DNA of 64,000 nt from JABDIP01 sp965237625 (GTDB lineage: Bacteria; Pseudomonadota; Alphaproteobacteria; DSM-16000; Inquilinaceae), in contig CBDEGD010000023.1 of NCBI GenBank assembly GCA_965237625.1, positions 62,001 through 126,000 of the forward strand, given 5' to 3'. The notes beneath the pieces are model-generated. The model was not told where the DNA came from, ran no database searches, and worked only from the letters and a program-made list of their open reading frames with translations. The translations under genes were made by a program, and so were the position numbers. Of the stretch, positions 46,659 to 56,250 are shown piece after piece. Every line of letters begins with the position of its first letter. The stretch's first letter is position 1.

Positions 46659-47288
46659 TCAGCGGTCTACGCCGACGCCATATTCCATCGCCGCATCGGC
46701 GAGCCACTGCCATAGGTATTCCGCGAAGGACCGTCGGACGTGGATGTCGAAGGCCGGCTCATCGGCCGAGTCGCTTTCGACCCGGTGCAGGATGACATCG
46801 GCCTGCGCCACCAGTGTCTGCGCCACTCTGCCCGGTCCAAACACCGTGGGATGCAGATCCAGCGCACAGCCTTTGGCGAGCACTTCAGCGGCGCTCGAGC
46901 CGCTGAGACGGATCACCGTGGCCGCGTCGCCTACATCCACCACAGCAGCCGCCAGACCTGCCAGCGCCTTACGGAGCGCCTCGGTCACCGCCGGCGCCGC
47001 CTCTTCGCCCGTCGTCAGCAGCCACTCATCTGGCCCAAGCCACAACGCGGCCACTCGGTCAGCGACCGCGCCGGTGTTTGGGTCGGTCGGCAACACCATG
47101 TCGAGCGCTTGGCCGGCCGCTGTCATGAACGCTCGGTCAGCGGGATCACCGCGCAGGGATATCCGCCCGCCCTGCGATCGATCGCTCATGCGTACGCCTG
47201 TATGCCCATCCGTACCGCCGTAGGCGTACGTCACCAGATCGAGGTCGGACAGCGCTGTGGCCCGGGTTGCGCTCATCGTCTCAGCCAT
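46659..47288 (-). CDS. soxG: Sarcosine oxidase gamma subunit
   Basis: 209 residues. GcvT-like small subunit of heterotetrameric sarcosine oxidase. Family stretches include WLGPDEWLLTT, VVDVGDAATVIRLSGSSAAEVLAKGCALDL and SFAEYLWQWLADAAMEYG. Its ATG at 47288 overlaps the soxA stop by eight bases. It is last of soxB-soxD-soxA-soxG. Confidence 0.9.
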   Translation of the reverse strand: MAETMSATRATALSDLDLVTYAYGGTDGHTGVRMSDRSQGGRISLRGDPADRAFMTAAGQALDMVLPTDPNTGAVADRVAALWLGPDEWLLTTGEEAAPAVTEALRKALAGLAAAVVDVGDAATVIRLSGSSAAEVLAKGCALDLHPTVFGPGRVAQTLVAQADVILHRVESDSADEPAFDIHVRRSFAEYLWQWLADAAMEYGVGVDR

Positions 47289-50200
47289 GGAGCCGCTCCC
47301 CTTCAGGATCGTAGAAGACGGGGCTGGTGACCTCGACCGGGATGGTGCGGCCAGGCATGGCGACGTACAGGGTCTCGCCAGTCCGAGCCGCGCCACCCCT
47401 GACCAGCGCCAGGGCGATCGAGCGGCCGAGGCTGGGGCTGTGATAGCTGGAAGTCACATGGCCGAGCATCGGCACCGGTGGCGGCGGCTCGATCTCCGTG
47501 GCGATCACATGCGCACCCTCCTCCAGGCGTAGCGCCGGATCGCTTGTGAGCAGGCCCACAAGCTGCTTGCGGTCGTCCCGCTGCATGTCCCGCCGTGTCA
47601 GCGAACGGCTGCCGATGAAGTCCGGCTTCTTGCGGCTGACGATCCAGTCCATCTGCAGGTCGGACGGGGTGATCGTGCCGTCGGTCTCCTGGCCGACGAT
47701 GATGAAGCCCTTCTCCGCGCGCAGCACATGCATGGTTTCGGTGCCGTAGGGCGTCGCATCGAAAGCCTGCCCGGCCTCCGCCACCGCCCGCCAGACAGCC
47801 AGACCCTGGGATGCGGGCACGTTCACCTCGTACCCCATCTCGCCGGAGAAGCTGATGCGGAACACCCGCGCCGGCGCACCCGCCACCGTGCCTTCCCGCA
47901 TGGCCATATGTGGAAACGCCTCGCCATCGAAGTCGATGCCCTCGGACAGGCTGGAGATGAGGTCGCGGCTTCGGGGACCGGCCAGGGCCATGACCGCCCA
48001 TTGATCGGTGACCGAGGTCAGATGGACCTTAATCTCCGGCCATTCGGTCTGAAGCCACTCCTCCAGCCAGCTCATCACTGACGCGGCACCGCCGGTGGTG
48101 GTGGTCATGTGGAAGTGGTTCTCGCCGAGGCGGGTAGTGACGCCGTCATCCATCACCATGCCGTCCTCGCCCAGCATCAGCCCGTAGCGGCAGCGCCCGA
48201 CGCCCAGCTTGGACCAGGCATTGGTGTAGACGCGGTTCAGGAATTCCGCAGCGTCGCGGCCCTGGATGTCGATCTTGCCGAGCGTGGAGCCATCGAAGAT
48301 GCCGACCGACTTGCGTACCGCCTGGACCTCGCGGTCGACCGCATCGTCCATGGATTCGCCGGGCAGCGGGTAATACCAGGGCCGTTTCCACTGGCCGACA
48401 TTCTCGAAGATCGCTCCGTTCTCCGCGTGCCAGCCATGCATCGGCGTCTTGCGAACCGGTGCGTACAGCGCCTTCACGTCGCGCCCGGCAATCGCGCCGA
48501 AGGTGACTGGCGTATAGGGCGGGCGAAAAGTGGTGACGCCGATCTCCGGGATGGTCTGACCCAGCGCGCCGGCGACAATGCCCAGGGCGTTGACGTTGCC
48601 GGTCTTGCCCTGGTCGGTGCCCATGCCGGTGGTGGTGTAGCGCTTCACATGTTCGACGGAGCGGTAGCCCTCGCCGATGGCCAGTTTCAGATCCTTGGCG
48701 GTCACGTCGTTCTGCTGGTCGACGAAGGCCTTTACCCGCTCCGCAGGCCGATCCGAAGGCAACAGCCAGATGTGGCGCGACGGCGTCTGTTCGTTCTCGT
48801 CGACCTTGAGGGCCTTGGGTTTGCGGGCGGTGAACCCGGCCGCCTTTGCCGCCTCGACCCCGGCCGCGAAGCCCTCCGACAGACAGCCCGCCATATCGAA
48901 GGTGCCGTTGCAGGCACCCGCCGAACGCTCCTGCTGGAACGACCGGTCCGGGATGAAGGAGGCGATGCTCTCGTCGAATTTCACCGTGCCGCGCGACTGG
49001 GACAGCAGATGTACCGATGGGTTCCAGCCGCCGGAGACGGCGACCAGATCGCAGTCGATGACCTGGCGCCCGGATGAAGCGACGGACTCGCCATCGGCGG
49101 AAAGCGGCGCCGCCCAAAGGCGACGGACGCGCCGGCGGCCCTCGGTTCCCAGCACCGTATGCCCCGCGAGTATCTCGATCCCCAGCCTCGCGGCCTGCTG
49201 CAGCAAGGAGCCCGACGGTTCCGGCCGCACATCCACGATGGCCGCCACCTTCGCGCCCCGGGCAGCCAGATCGAGGGCAGTGCGGTAGGCGCTGTCGTTG
49301 TTGGTGACGATCGCCACCCGGCGCCCGGGCAGGACGCCATAGCGATTGACGAAGGTCCGCACCGCACCGGCCAGCATGATGCCGGGGCGGTCATTCTCGG
49401 CGAAGACCAGCGGACGCTCGATGGCGCCGGTGGCCAGCACGATCTGCTTGGCGCGCACCTTCCAAAAACGCTGGCGCGGCGTGCCCTCACCGGCCGTGCC
49501 GGGCGGCAGGTGATCCGACACCCGCTCCAGCATGCCTACGTAGTTTCCGTGGTAATAGCCGAAGGTCGTGGTCCGTGGCAGAAGCCGGATCTCACCTTTG
49601 CCGGCCAGGGCGGCCAGCGTCGCGGCACGCCAATCGGCGGCCGGCTTGCCGTCGATAGTGAGGCCGTCCGCCGGCTCCGAGAGCAGCGAGCCGCCCAACT
49701 CGGGCTGTTCATCCACCAGGATGACCCGGGCGCCGGATTTCGCCGCCACTTGAGCAGCCGCCAGGCCGGCGGGTCCGCTGCCGACGACCAACACGTCGCA
49801 ATGGGCATGGCAGTGGTCGTAGCGGTCGGGATCGGGGCCGGTGGGCGCCCGGCCAAGGCCGGCGGCGCGGCGGATCAGCGCCTCATAGCCATGCCAGAAG
49901 CTCGCCGGCCACATGAAGGTCTTGTAGTAGAAACCGGCCGGGAACAAGGGCGACATGACATCGGCCACGGCGCCGAAATCATGTTTGACGGACGGCCAGC
50001 AGTTCTGGCTCGAAGCGGTGAGGCCTTCGAACAGTTCGACCTGGGTCGCCCGCATATTGGGGTCGGTGCGACCGGCACCATCGCCGAGTTGAACCAGCGC
50101 GTTCGGCTCTTCCGCACCGGCCGACACGATGCCCCTGGGCCGGTGGTACTTGAACCCGCGGCCGACAAGATGCACGCCATTGGCCAGCAGGGCCGAGGCC

Positions 50201-50310
50201 AGCGTGTCGCCGGCATAGCCCTGATAGGATGTACCGTTGAAGGAGAAATTGACCGGGGTGCCGCGGTCAATACGCCCACCTTCGGGCAGTCGGAAGCTCT
50301 GGCCGCTCAT
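47281..50310 (-). CDS. soxA: Sarcosine oxidase alpha subunit
   Basis: 1009 residues. With soxB it oxidises sarcosine to glycine plus formaldehyde or methylene-THF and hydrogen peroxide. The N-terminal ferredoxin-like fold includes FNGTSYQGYAGDTLASALLA. The NAD site is VLVVGSGPAGLAAAQVAAK (about 165), with a second Rossmann segment GRRVAIVTNNDSAYRTAL. The C-terminal GcvT domain holds MALAGPRSRDLISSLSEG and FRISFSGEMGYEVNVP. Start ATG 50310 overlaps soxD by four bases. Length is typical. Confidence 0.95.
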   Translation of the reverse strand: MSGQSFRLPEGGRIDRGTPVNFSFNGTSYQGYAGDTLASALLANGVHLVGRGFKYHRPRGIVSAGAEEPNALVQLGDGAGRTDPNMRATQVELFEGLTASSQNCWPSVKHDFGAVADVMSPLFPAGFYYKTFMWPASFWHGYEALIRRAAGLGRAPTGPDPDRYDHCHAHCDVLVVGSGPAGLAAAQVAAKSGARVILVDEQPELGGSLLSEPADGLTIDGKPAADWRAATLAALAGKGEIRLLPRTTTFGYYHGNYVGMLERVSDHLPPGTAGEGTPRQRFWKVRAKQIVLATGAIERPLVFAENDRPGIMLAGAVRTFVNRYGVLPGRRVAIVTNNDSAYRTALDLAARGAKVAAIVDVRPEPSGSLLQQAARLGIEILAGHTVLGTEGRRRVRRLWAAPLSADGESVASSGRQVIDCDLVAVSGGWNPSVHLLSQSRGTVKFDESIASFIPDRSFQQERSAGACNGTFDMAGCLSEGFAAGVEAAKAAGFTARKPKALKVDENEQTPSRHIWLLPSDRPAERVKAFVDQQNDVTAKDLKLAIGEGYRSVEHVKRYTTTGMGTDQGKTGNVNALGIVAGALGQTIPEIGVTTFRPPYTPVTFGAIAGRDVKALYAPVRKTPMHGWHAENGAIFENVGQWKRPWYYPLPGESMDDAVDREVQAVRKSVGIFDGSTLGKIDIQGRDAAEFLNRVYTNAWSKLGVGRCRYGLMLGEDGMVMDDGVTTRLGENHFHMTTTTGGAASVMSWLEEWLQTEWPEIKVHLTSVTDQWAVMALAGPRSRDLISSLSEGIDFDGEAFPHMAMREGTVAGAPARVFRISFSGEMGYEVNVPASQGLAVWRAVAEAGQAFDATPYGTETMHVLRAEKGFIIVGQETDGTITPSDLQMDWIVSRKKPDFIGSRSLTRRDMQRDDRKQLVGLLTSDPALRLEEGAHVIATEIEPPPPVPMLGHVTSSYHSPSLGRSIALALVRGGAARTGETLYVAMPGRTIPVEVTSPVFYDPEGERLHG

Positions 50311-50675
50311 CGGTCGGCCTTTTCGGAACCCGATTCCGTCATCGCCAGATTGCCGGATCCGACGGCCGGTTCGCCGCAGGGTGTCGGCGGCGGTTCGGCG
50401 GTCAATTTGGGCGGCGGCTCTATGGCGCCATAGATCGCCAGGATACGGTCGGTGGCGGTGTTGCGCGCCACGTTGAACCAGCGCCGGCAGCCATGGCTGT
50501 GCACCCAACGCTCGAAATGCAGGCCCTTGGGGTTCTTGCGCATGAACACATAGTCGGCCCACTCGTCGTCGCTGACCGATGACGGCATTTTCGGCCGGAC
50601 GATATGGCCCTCGCCGCCACAGGAGAATTCCCGCACTTCGCGGGGCCCGCACCAGGGGCAGTCGATCTGGAACAT
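50307..50675 (-). CDS. soxD: Sarcosine oxidase delta subunit
   Basis: 122 residues. The zinc-binding delta subunit: MFQIDCPWCGPREVREFSCGG-type start with Cys6, Cys9 and a later Cys, then HFERWVHSHGCRRWFNVARNT, the family signature with His and Cys ligands. The C-terminus is a longer Pro-rich tail. Its stop overlaps soxA's ATG (ATGA). It is separated from soxB by palindromic repeat copy D. Confidence 0.93.
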   Translation of the reverse strand: MFQIDCPWCGPREVREFSCGGEGHIVRPKMPSSVSDDEWADYVFMRKNPKGLHFERWVHSHGCRRWFNVARNTATDRILAIYGAIEPPPKLTAEPPPTPCGEPAVGSGNLAMTESGSEKADR

Positions 50676-50707
50676 TATGAACGGCCCAAGGAAGCGTTTC
50701 GGATAGT

Positions 50708-50850
50708 CCCCTCACCTTCCCAGCTCTCCGCGCCGGGTCCCTCCCTCGCCCACAAGGGGAGAGGGGTATCAACAGCCGCGCTGCGCTCCATTCCCCTCTC
50801 CCCTTGTGGGCGAGGGAGGGACCCGCGCGTCAGCGTGGGAGGGTGAGGGG
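50708..50850. repeat. Palindromic intergenic repeat, copy D (between soxB and soxD)
   Basis: Left arm CCCCTCACCTTCCCA pairs with TGGGAGGGTGAGGGG (one mismatch); inner arms CTCCCTCGCCCACAAGGGGA and the exact inverse around 50797-50816 form a long stem. It lies inside the soxBDAG operon, between soxB and soxD, so any terminator or RNase-barrier effect would change subunit ratios. Confidence 0.9.
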
Positions 50851-50879
50851 GCTTGAAAGCAATCATCATCAAAAGAGCC

Positions 50880-52130
50880 TCAATGCGCCACGGCAGCGGC
50901 GCCGTGCTCGGCGACCAGCTCGCCGCTGGAGAAGCGGTCCAGGGAGAAGGCGGCGTTCAGGGCATGCGGCTCGTCCCGCGCCACCGTATGGGCGAAGACA
51001 TGGCCGGAGCCCGGCGTCGCCTTGAAACCGCCAGTGCCCCAGCCGCAATTGACGTACAAGCCTTCGACCGGAGTCTTGCCGATGATGGCGCTGGCATCCG
51101 GCGCGATATCGACGATCCCGCCCCATTGCCGCAGCATGCGCAGCCGGCTGGTGATCGGAAACAGCTCGACGATCGAGCTGAGTGTCTGCTCGATGATGTT
51201 GAAGCCGCCGCGCTGGGTGTAGCTGACATAGGGGTCGGCGCCGGCGCCGATCACCATCTCACCCTTGTCGGACTGGCTGATATAGGCGTGCACCGCGCTG
51301 GACATCACTACGCAATCCAGCACCGGCTTGACCGGTTCGGAGACCAGCGCCTGAAGCGGGTGGCTTTCCAACGGCAGACGGATACCCGCCATCGAGGCGA
51401 TGACGCTGGCATGGCCGGCGGCGACGATGCCGATCTTGTTGGCACCTATGGCGCCGCGCGTGGTCTCGACGCCGCGCACCCGACCGGCCTCCACCGTGAT
51501 GCCGGTGACCTCGCAATTCTGAATGATGTCGACGCCCCTGGCGTCGGCGCCGCGGGCATAACCCCAGGCGACGGCGTCGTGGCGCGCGGTGCCGCCGCGC
51601 CGCTGCAAGGTGCCGCCATAGACCGGATAGCGCAGGTTCGGATCGCCGTTGAGTAGCGGACAGAACGCCAACGCGGCATCCCGATCCAGCCACTCAGAAT
51701 CGATGCCGTTCAGGCGGTTGGCGTGGACCCGGCGCTGTAGATCGCGCGCCTCGTGGATGTCGTGACATAGGTTGAGCACGCCGCGCTGGCTGAACATGAC
51801 GTTGTAGTTCAGTTCCTGGCTCAGCCCTTCCCAAAGCTTGAGCGCATGCTCGTAGAGATGCGCGCTGTCGTCGAACAGATAGTTGGAGCGGATGATGGTG
51901 GTGTTGCGGCCGGTATTGCCGCCGCCCAGCCAGCCCTTCTCCAGCACCGCCACATTGGTGATGCCGTGTTCCTTGGCCAGATAATAGGCGGTGGCGAGGC
52001 CGTGCCCGCCGCCGCCGATGATGATCACATCATAGGACGGCTTTGGGTCGGGGCTGCGCCAGACCTGCTGCCAGTTCTTGTGTCCGGTCAGCGCGTTGCG
52101 CGCCAGGGACATGAACGAATATTTTTTCAT
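50880..52130 (-). CDS. soxB: Sarcosine oxidase beta subunit
   Basis: 416 residues. It carries the covalent flavin and the sarcosine site. FAD motif VIIIGGGGHGLATAYYLAKE at about 35-54, then LEKGWLGGGNTGRNTTIIRS. The family His for covalent flavin is in the HDAVAWGYARGA region. C-terminal VNCGWGTGGFKATPGSGH closes the FAD site. It starts MKKYSFMSLARNAL with ATG at 52130. It is first of the sox genes and follows fhs by 37 bp. Confidence 0.94.
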   Translation of the reverse strand: MKKYSFMSLARNALTGHKNWQQVWRSPDPKPSYDVIIIGGGGHGLATAYYLAKEHGITNVAVLEKGWLGGGNTGRNTTIIRSNYLFDDSAHLYEHALKLWEGLSQELNYNVMFSQRGVLNLCHDIHEARDLQRRVHANRLNGIDSEWLDRDAALAFCPLLNGDPNLRYPVYGGTLQRRGGTARHDAVAWGYARGADARGVDIIQNCEVTGITVEAGRVRGVETTRGAIGANKIGIVAAGHASVIASMAGIRLPLESHPLQALVSEPVKPVLDCVVMSSAVHAYISQSDKGEMVIGAGADPYVSYTQRGGFNIIEQTLSSIVELFPITSRLRMLRQWGGIVDIAPDASAIIGKTPVEGLYVNCGWGTGGFKATPGSGHVFAHTVARDEPHALNAAFSLDRFSSGELVAEHGAAAVAH

Positions 52131-52167
52131 GGTCGCCGATCCCCCTCCGATCCGGCATTGCGCCGGC

Positions 52168-53841
52168 TCAGAACAAGCCCTCGATCTGACCGTCCCCATT
52201 GACGAAGATCGCATTGGCCGCAGGCACCCGCGGCAATCCTGGCATGGTCATGATCTCACCGCAGATCACCACCAGGAACTCGGCGCCGCCATTCAGCCGG
52301 ACCTCGCGGATCGGCACCACATGGCCGGTCGGCGCACCCTTCAGACTGGGATCGGTGGAGAAGCTGTACTGGGTCTTGGCGATGCAGATCGGGAAATGAC
52401 CGTGCCCGGCCGCCTCGAACTGACGGAACTGATCCCGGACCTTCTTGTCGGCGATCACATCATCGGCGCCATAGAGTGTGCGGGCGATGTGCCGGACCTT
52501 GTCGAACAGCGGCATCTCATCGTCGTAGAGGGTGCGGAACTGGGCATGGCCATCAGCGGCCAGTTCGGCCACCGCGCGAGCCATGTCCTCGATCCCGGCA
52601 CCGCCGTCGGACCAATGGCTGCAAACAAACGCATCGACACCAAAATCGGTGCAGTAATCGACGATCGCCTGCATCTCGGCCTCGCTGTCGCTGGTGAAGC
52701 GGTTCACCCCGACCACCGCCGGCACGCCGAACTGGCCGATATTGCGCAGGTGCCGGCCGAGATTGGCGAGCCCGGCCTTGACCGCCTCAACGTTCTCCTG
52801 ACCGAGATCGTTCTTGTCGACGCCGCCATGCATTTTCAGGGCCCGGACGGTCGCCACCATGACCGCCACGTCGGGTTTCAGGCCGGCCTTGCGGCATTTG
52901 ATGTCGAAAAATTTCTCGGCCCCCAGATCGGCGCCAAAGCCGGCCTCGGTGACCACGAAATCCGCCATCTTCAGCGCCGCCCGGGTCGCCATGACCGTGT
53001 TGCAGCCATGGGCGATATTGGCGAAGGGGCCGCCATGGACGAAGGCCGGGTTGTTCTCCAGCGTCTGCACCAGGTTCGGCATCAGCGCGTCTTTCAACAG
53101 CGCCGACATCGGCCCATGGGCATTGAGGTCGGACGCCAGCACCGGCTTCCGATCCCTGGTGTAAGCGACGACGATCCGGCCCAGCCGCTCCTGCAGATCG
53201 TCCAGGCTGGTGGCCAGGCACAGGATCGCCATCACCTCGGAGGCGACGGTAATGTCGAAGCCGGCCTCCCGCGGGAAGCCGTTGGCCACCCCGCCCAGAT
53301 TGCAGACGATCTCGCGCAGGGCCCGGTCGTTCATGTCCATCACCCGCCGCCAGGTGACCCGGCGCGCGTCGATGTCCAGGGCGTTGCCCCAATAGATGTG
53401 ATTGTCCAGCAGCGCCGACAGCAGATTGTGTGCGCTGCCGATGGCGTGGAAGTCTCCGGTGAAATGGAGGTTGATTGTCTCCATCGGCACGACCTGGGCA
53501 TAGCCGCCACCGGCCGCCCCGCCCTTCATGCCGAAGCATGGCCCAAGGCTGGGTTCGCGCAGGCAGATCGTTGTCTTGTGGCCAATCCGGTTCAGACCGT
53601 CGCCGAGGCCAACCGTCGTTGTGGTCTTGCCCTCGCCCGCCGGCGTCGGGGTGATAGCGGTGACCAGCACCAGCTTGCCATCCGGACGGTCTTCCAGGGA
53701 GTTCAGGTAATCGAGATCGATCTTGGCGATGCTCCGGCCGAACCGATGGATCGCCGTCTCCGGGATGTCCAGGCCGGCGGCAATGGTTTCGATGGGCTGC
53801 ATCGACCCCTCGCGGGCGATCTCGATGTCGGACTTGGACAA
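52168..53841 (-). CDS. fhs: Formate-tetrahydrofolate ligase
   Basis: 557 residues. It interconverts formate plus THF with 10-formyl-THF using ATP. The P-loop is TPTPAGEGKTTTTVGLGDGL near residue 60, followed by REPSLGPCFGMKGGAAGGGYA. The end is MPGLPRVPAANAIFVNGDG, as in the family. The start is a TTG at 53841 with AGGAGG eight bases upstream; it gives the normal family length. Operon position ahead of sox genes fits handling of the one-carbon units released by demethylation. Confidence 0.93.
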   Translation of the reverse strand: MSKSDIEIAREGSMQPIETIAAGLDIPETAIHRFGRSIAKIDLDYLNSLEDRPDGKLVLVTAITPTPAGEGKTTTTVGLGDGLNRIGHKTTICLREPSLGPCFGMKGGAAGGGYAQVVPMETINLHFTGDFHAIGSAHNLLSALLDNHIYWGNALDIDARRVTWRRVMDMNDRALREIVCNLGGVANGFPREAGFDITVASEVMAILCLATSLDDLQERLGRIVVAYTRDRKPVLASDLNAHGPMSALLKDALMPNLVQTLENNPAFVHGGPFANIAHGCNTVMATRAALKMADFVVTEAGFGADLGAEKFFDIKCRKAGLKPDVAVMVATVRALKMHGGVDKNDLGQENVEAVKAGLANLGRHLRNIGQFGVPAVVGVNRFTSDSEAEMQAIVDYCTDFGVDAFVCSHWSDGGAGIEDMARAVAELAADGHAQFRTLYDDEMPLFDKVRHIARTLYGADDVIADKKVRDQFRQFEAAGHGHFPICIAKTQYSFSTDPSLKGAPTGHVVPIREVRLNGGAEFLVVICGEIMTMPGLPRVPAANAIFVNGDGQIEGLF

Positions 53842-54133
53842 AATGGAACCTCCTGTTTCGGTCGCCCAGCCAGGGTCCGGCGGCCGCGCGCCACGCCATT
53901 CCAGGCTCGGAATGCTGCCACCCGGCCGCCGCGACGACACGATTGGCGGCGACCCGTTTTGTGCAATGTGCGACATTCGGTCGGACAGGCCAAGCGTTGC
54001 CGAATGTTGCAGCGCACAAAGCCCCCGCGACGAATAGAATTGCATCCTTGCAGTCACGGCTTTGTTCAAATTGCGACATGTGATAGGAGGAGTGCAGTCG
54101 GACCGGGCGTCCGAGCCAAACGGTGACCGTCAC

Positions 54134-55138
54134 ATGGCGAACCACACGATGGATATCGGCGAAGAGCCGTACCGTCCACAGATGATCGGATTCATGCTGG
54201 TCCCGGATTTCTCGATGGTGGCTTTCACTACGGCCGTCGAGCCCTTGCGCGTCGCCAACCGTATGGCCGGGAAAGAACTTTACGGCTGGCCGGTGATATC
54301 CAAGGATGGCGGCCCGGTCCGCGCCAGCAGCGGCATCGTCGTGGGCGCCGACATGTCGATCGCCGACGTTCAGCGCACCAGCGCCTATGGCCGCCCGATC
54401 GACATGGTGATCGTCTGCGCCGGGGTTAACGTCGAGCGCTACCGCGACGATGAGGTCTACGGATGGTTGCGCCGCATGGAACGGATGGGCGCCGATATCG
54501 GGGCGGTGTGCACCGGCGCCTGGGTGCTGGCCCGGGTCGGGCTGCTGAACGGATACAAATGCGCGATCCATTGGGAAAACCTGCCCGGCTTTGTGGAGAC
54601 CTTTCCGGAAATCGACGTGAATGCCGACCTCTATGAGGTCGACCGCAACCGCTATACCTGCTGCGGCGGTACGGCAGCCATGGACATGATCCTGGATATG
54701 ATCCGCGAACAGCACGGACAGCAACTGGCGACCAAAGTTTCCGAACAGTTCATGGTCGACCGGATCCGCAGCGGCACCGACCGTCAGCGGCTGCCCATCG
54801 GGCCGCGGCTGGGCGTGCATAATCCGAAGCTGATCGGCGCCGTCGAATTGATGGAGGCCAATCTCAGCGAACCGTTGACCCAGGACGAACTCGCGCAGTT
54901 TGTCGGTCTGTCCAGGCGCCAGCTTGAGCGTCTGTTCCGCAAACATCTCGGCCGGGCGCCAGCGCAATACTATCTGGAACTCAGGCTCGAGCGGGCTCGG
55001 CACCTGCTGTACCAGAGCGAAATGCCGATCGTGGATCTTTCATTGGCCTGCGGGTTCGTGTCGGCATCGCATTTCTCAAAATGCTATCGCGAGATGTACG
55101 GCAAGTCGCCGCGGGAAGAGCGCGCCATCACCGTGTGA
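54134..55138 (+). CDS. GlxA-type AraC regulator, GbdR-like
   Basis: 334 residues. The N-terminal DJ-1/GATase1-like domain (about 15-195) has MVIVCAGVNVERY, GAVCTGAWVLARVGLLNGY and HWENLPGFVETFPEI, which carry the family elbow Cys and pseudo-catalytic His. Two AraC helix-turn-helix motifs follow (LSRRQLERLFRKHLGRAPAQ and VDLSLACGFVSASHFSKCYR). GbdR of Pseudomonas, with this architecture, activates glycine-betaine and sarcosine catabolism genes. Divergence from fhs-sox across a 292-bp gap supports the same role. Start at 54134 is the best ATG; earlier in-frame starts are possible. Confidence 0.85.
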   Translation: MANHTMDIGEEPYRPQMIGFMLVPDFSMVAFTTAVEPLRVANRMAGKELYGWPVISKDGGPVRASSGIVVGADMSIADVQRTSAYGRPIDMVIVCAGVNVERYRDDEVYGWLRRMERMGADIGAVCTGAWVLARVGLLNGYKCAIHWENLPGFVETFPEIDVNADLYEVDRNRYTCCGGTAAMDMILDMIREQHGQQLATKVSEQFMVDRIRSGTDRQRLPIGPRLGVHNPKLIGAVELMEANLSEPLTQDELAQFVGLSRRQLERLFRKHLGRAPAQYYLELRLERARHLLYQSEMPIVDLSLACGFVSASHFSKCYREMYGKSPREERAITV

Positions 55139-55178
55139 TCCCGCTTGGCGAGATCCTGCTGGCCGATCTCCGGTGCTG

Positions 55179-56129
55179 CTACAGTTCGACCCGGGCGGCG
55201 AACCCCTTGTCGGGGATCATGTCGAACTCGTCCTTCAGCACCGCATCCAGCCACCGGGTCGTGCGTCGCAGCCCGCCGAAAGTGTAAAAATGCGCTCGCC
55301 CGATCCCACATTGCGGGTCCGTGGCCCGATACCGGGCCAAGCCGGTAACCACCTGGTCGGGCGCCGAAACCATGCCGAGCCGGGCAAGGTTGCGTCCTTG
55401 CCGGAACAGCACCCGGGCCGACGGGCCTATGCCGCACATGCGGGCATAGTTGAGCAGGCTTTTCAGGGTGGCGGGACCGGCGATGCCGATATGAATGGGC
55501 AGGCGGTTGCCGGCTTTTTGAATGGCCTTGTCCCAGGCGATCACCGGCTTCGGGTCGAAGCAGAATTGGGTCACCAGATGCAGAGCGATGCCGGATCGTT
55601 CGGCAAAGGCATTCTTTGCCGCGAGGGCGACGGACAGTTCGTCGGGATCGATATCCGGGTTGCCTTCCGGATGGCCGGCGACACCGATCCTCCGGATACC
55701 GTTTTGTTGGAACAGTCCGGTCTCAAGCATCTTCATGGTCCGGTCGAAAGTGCCGACGGGGCTGCGCAGACCACCGGCGATCACCAGCACATCCTCAACG
55801 CCGGCCTCACCGTTCAACTCGCCGAGCAGGCGGGCGAGTTGACCCGGCCCGGTAATGCCACGCGCCGGCAGATGAGGCACCGGGACCATACCCTCATCCC
55901 GTAATCGCAAGGCGGTCGAAATCACCTGTTCGAATCCGGTGCCGGGCAATGTGGCGATGTACACACGCGTGCCCGGATGCAGATGGTCGCGGAAACTGTC
56001 CAGACGGTCGGCTGCGGCTGGCGATGTCTCGACGGAATACCCGGCCAGAAAGTCGACGATCGCACGCTTGTCGCACAGCGGAGTCGCATCTCCGCCGGCA
56101 ATCGCGAATACCCTTTCATGCCGACCCAT
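55179..56129 (-). CDS. Methylenetetrahydrofolate reductase-like protein
   Basis: 316 residues with a MetF-like barrel: a long variable start, TRVYIATLPGTGFEQVISTAL, VPVPHLPARGITGPGQLARLL and VLVIAGGLRSPVGTFDRTM. GVAGHPEGNPDI and LVTQFCFDPKPVIAW carry the conserved folate-site Glu and Gln regions, and IHIGIAGPATLKSLL follows. GGAGGG precedes the ATG. In this context it may oxidise methyl-THF to methylene-THF, the reverse of biosynthetic MetF. It is convergent with the GbdR-like gene. Confidence 0.88.
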   Translation of the reverse strand: MGRHERVFAIAGGDATPLCDKRAIVDFLAGYSVETSPAAADRLDSFRDHLHPGTRVYIATLPGTGFEQVISTALRLRDEGMVPVPHLPARGITGPGQLARLLGELNGEAGVEDVLVIAGGLRSPVGTFDRTMKMLETGLFQQNGIRRIGVAGHPEGNPDIDPDELSVALAAKNAFAERSGIALHLVTQFCFDPKPVIAWDKAIQKAGNRLPIHIGIAGPATLKSLLNYARMCGIGPSARVLFRQGRNLARLGMVSAPDQVVTGLARYRATDPQCGIGRAHFYTFGGLRRTTRWLDAVLKDEFDMIPDKGFAARVEL

Positions 56130-56250
56130 CGAGTCCCTCCAGCGATCCGGACACGGTACCGTGCGCACTTCCGCGCCCGGATACGCTAGAGAAACCCGTT
56201 CCTTACGCTCTCTTCCGCGCGACCCCGCTTGGCCGAAATACGACAGGAGG

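Noticed and set aside
53842..54133. Possible riboswitch upstream of fhs or the GbdR-like gene
   Set aside because: I looked for folate-, glycine- or cobalamin-riboswitch-like conserved boxes and found none that fit.
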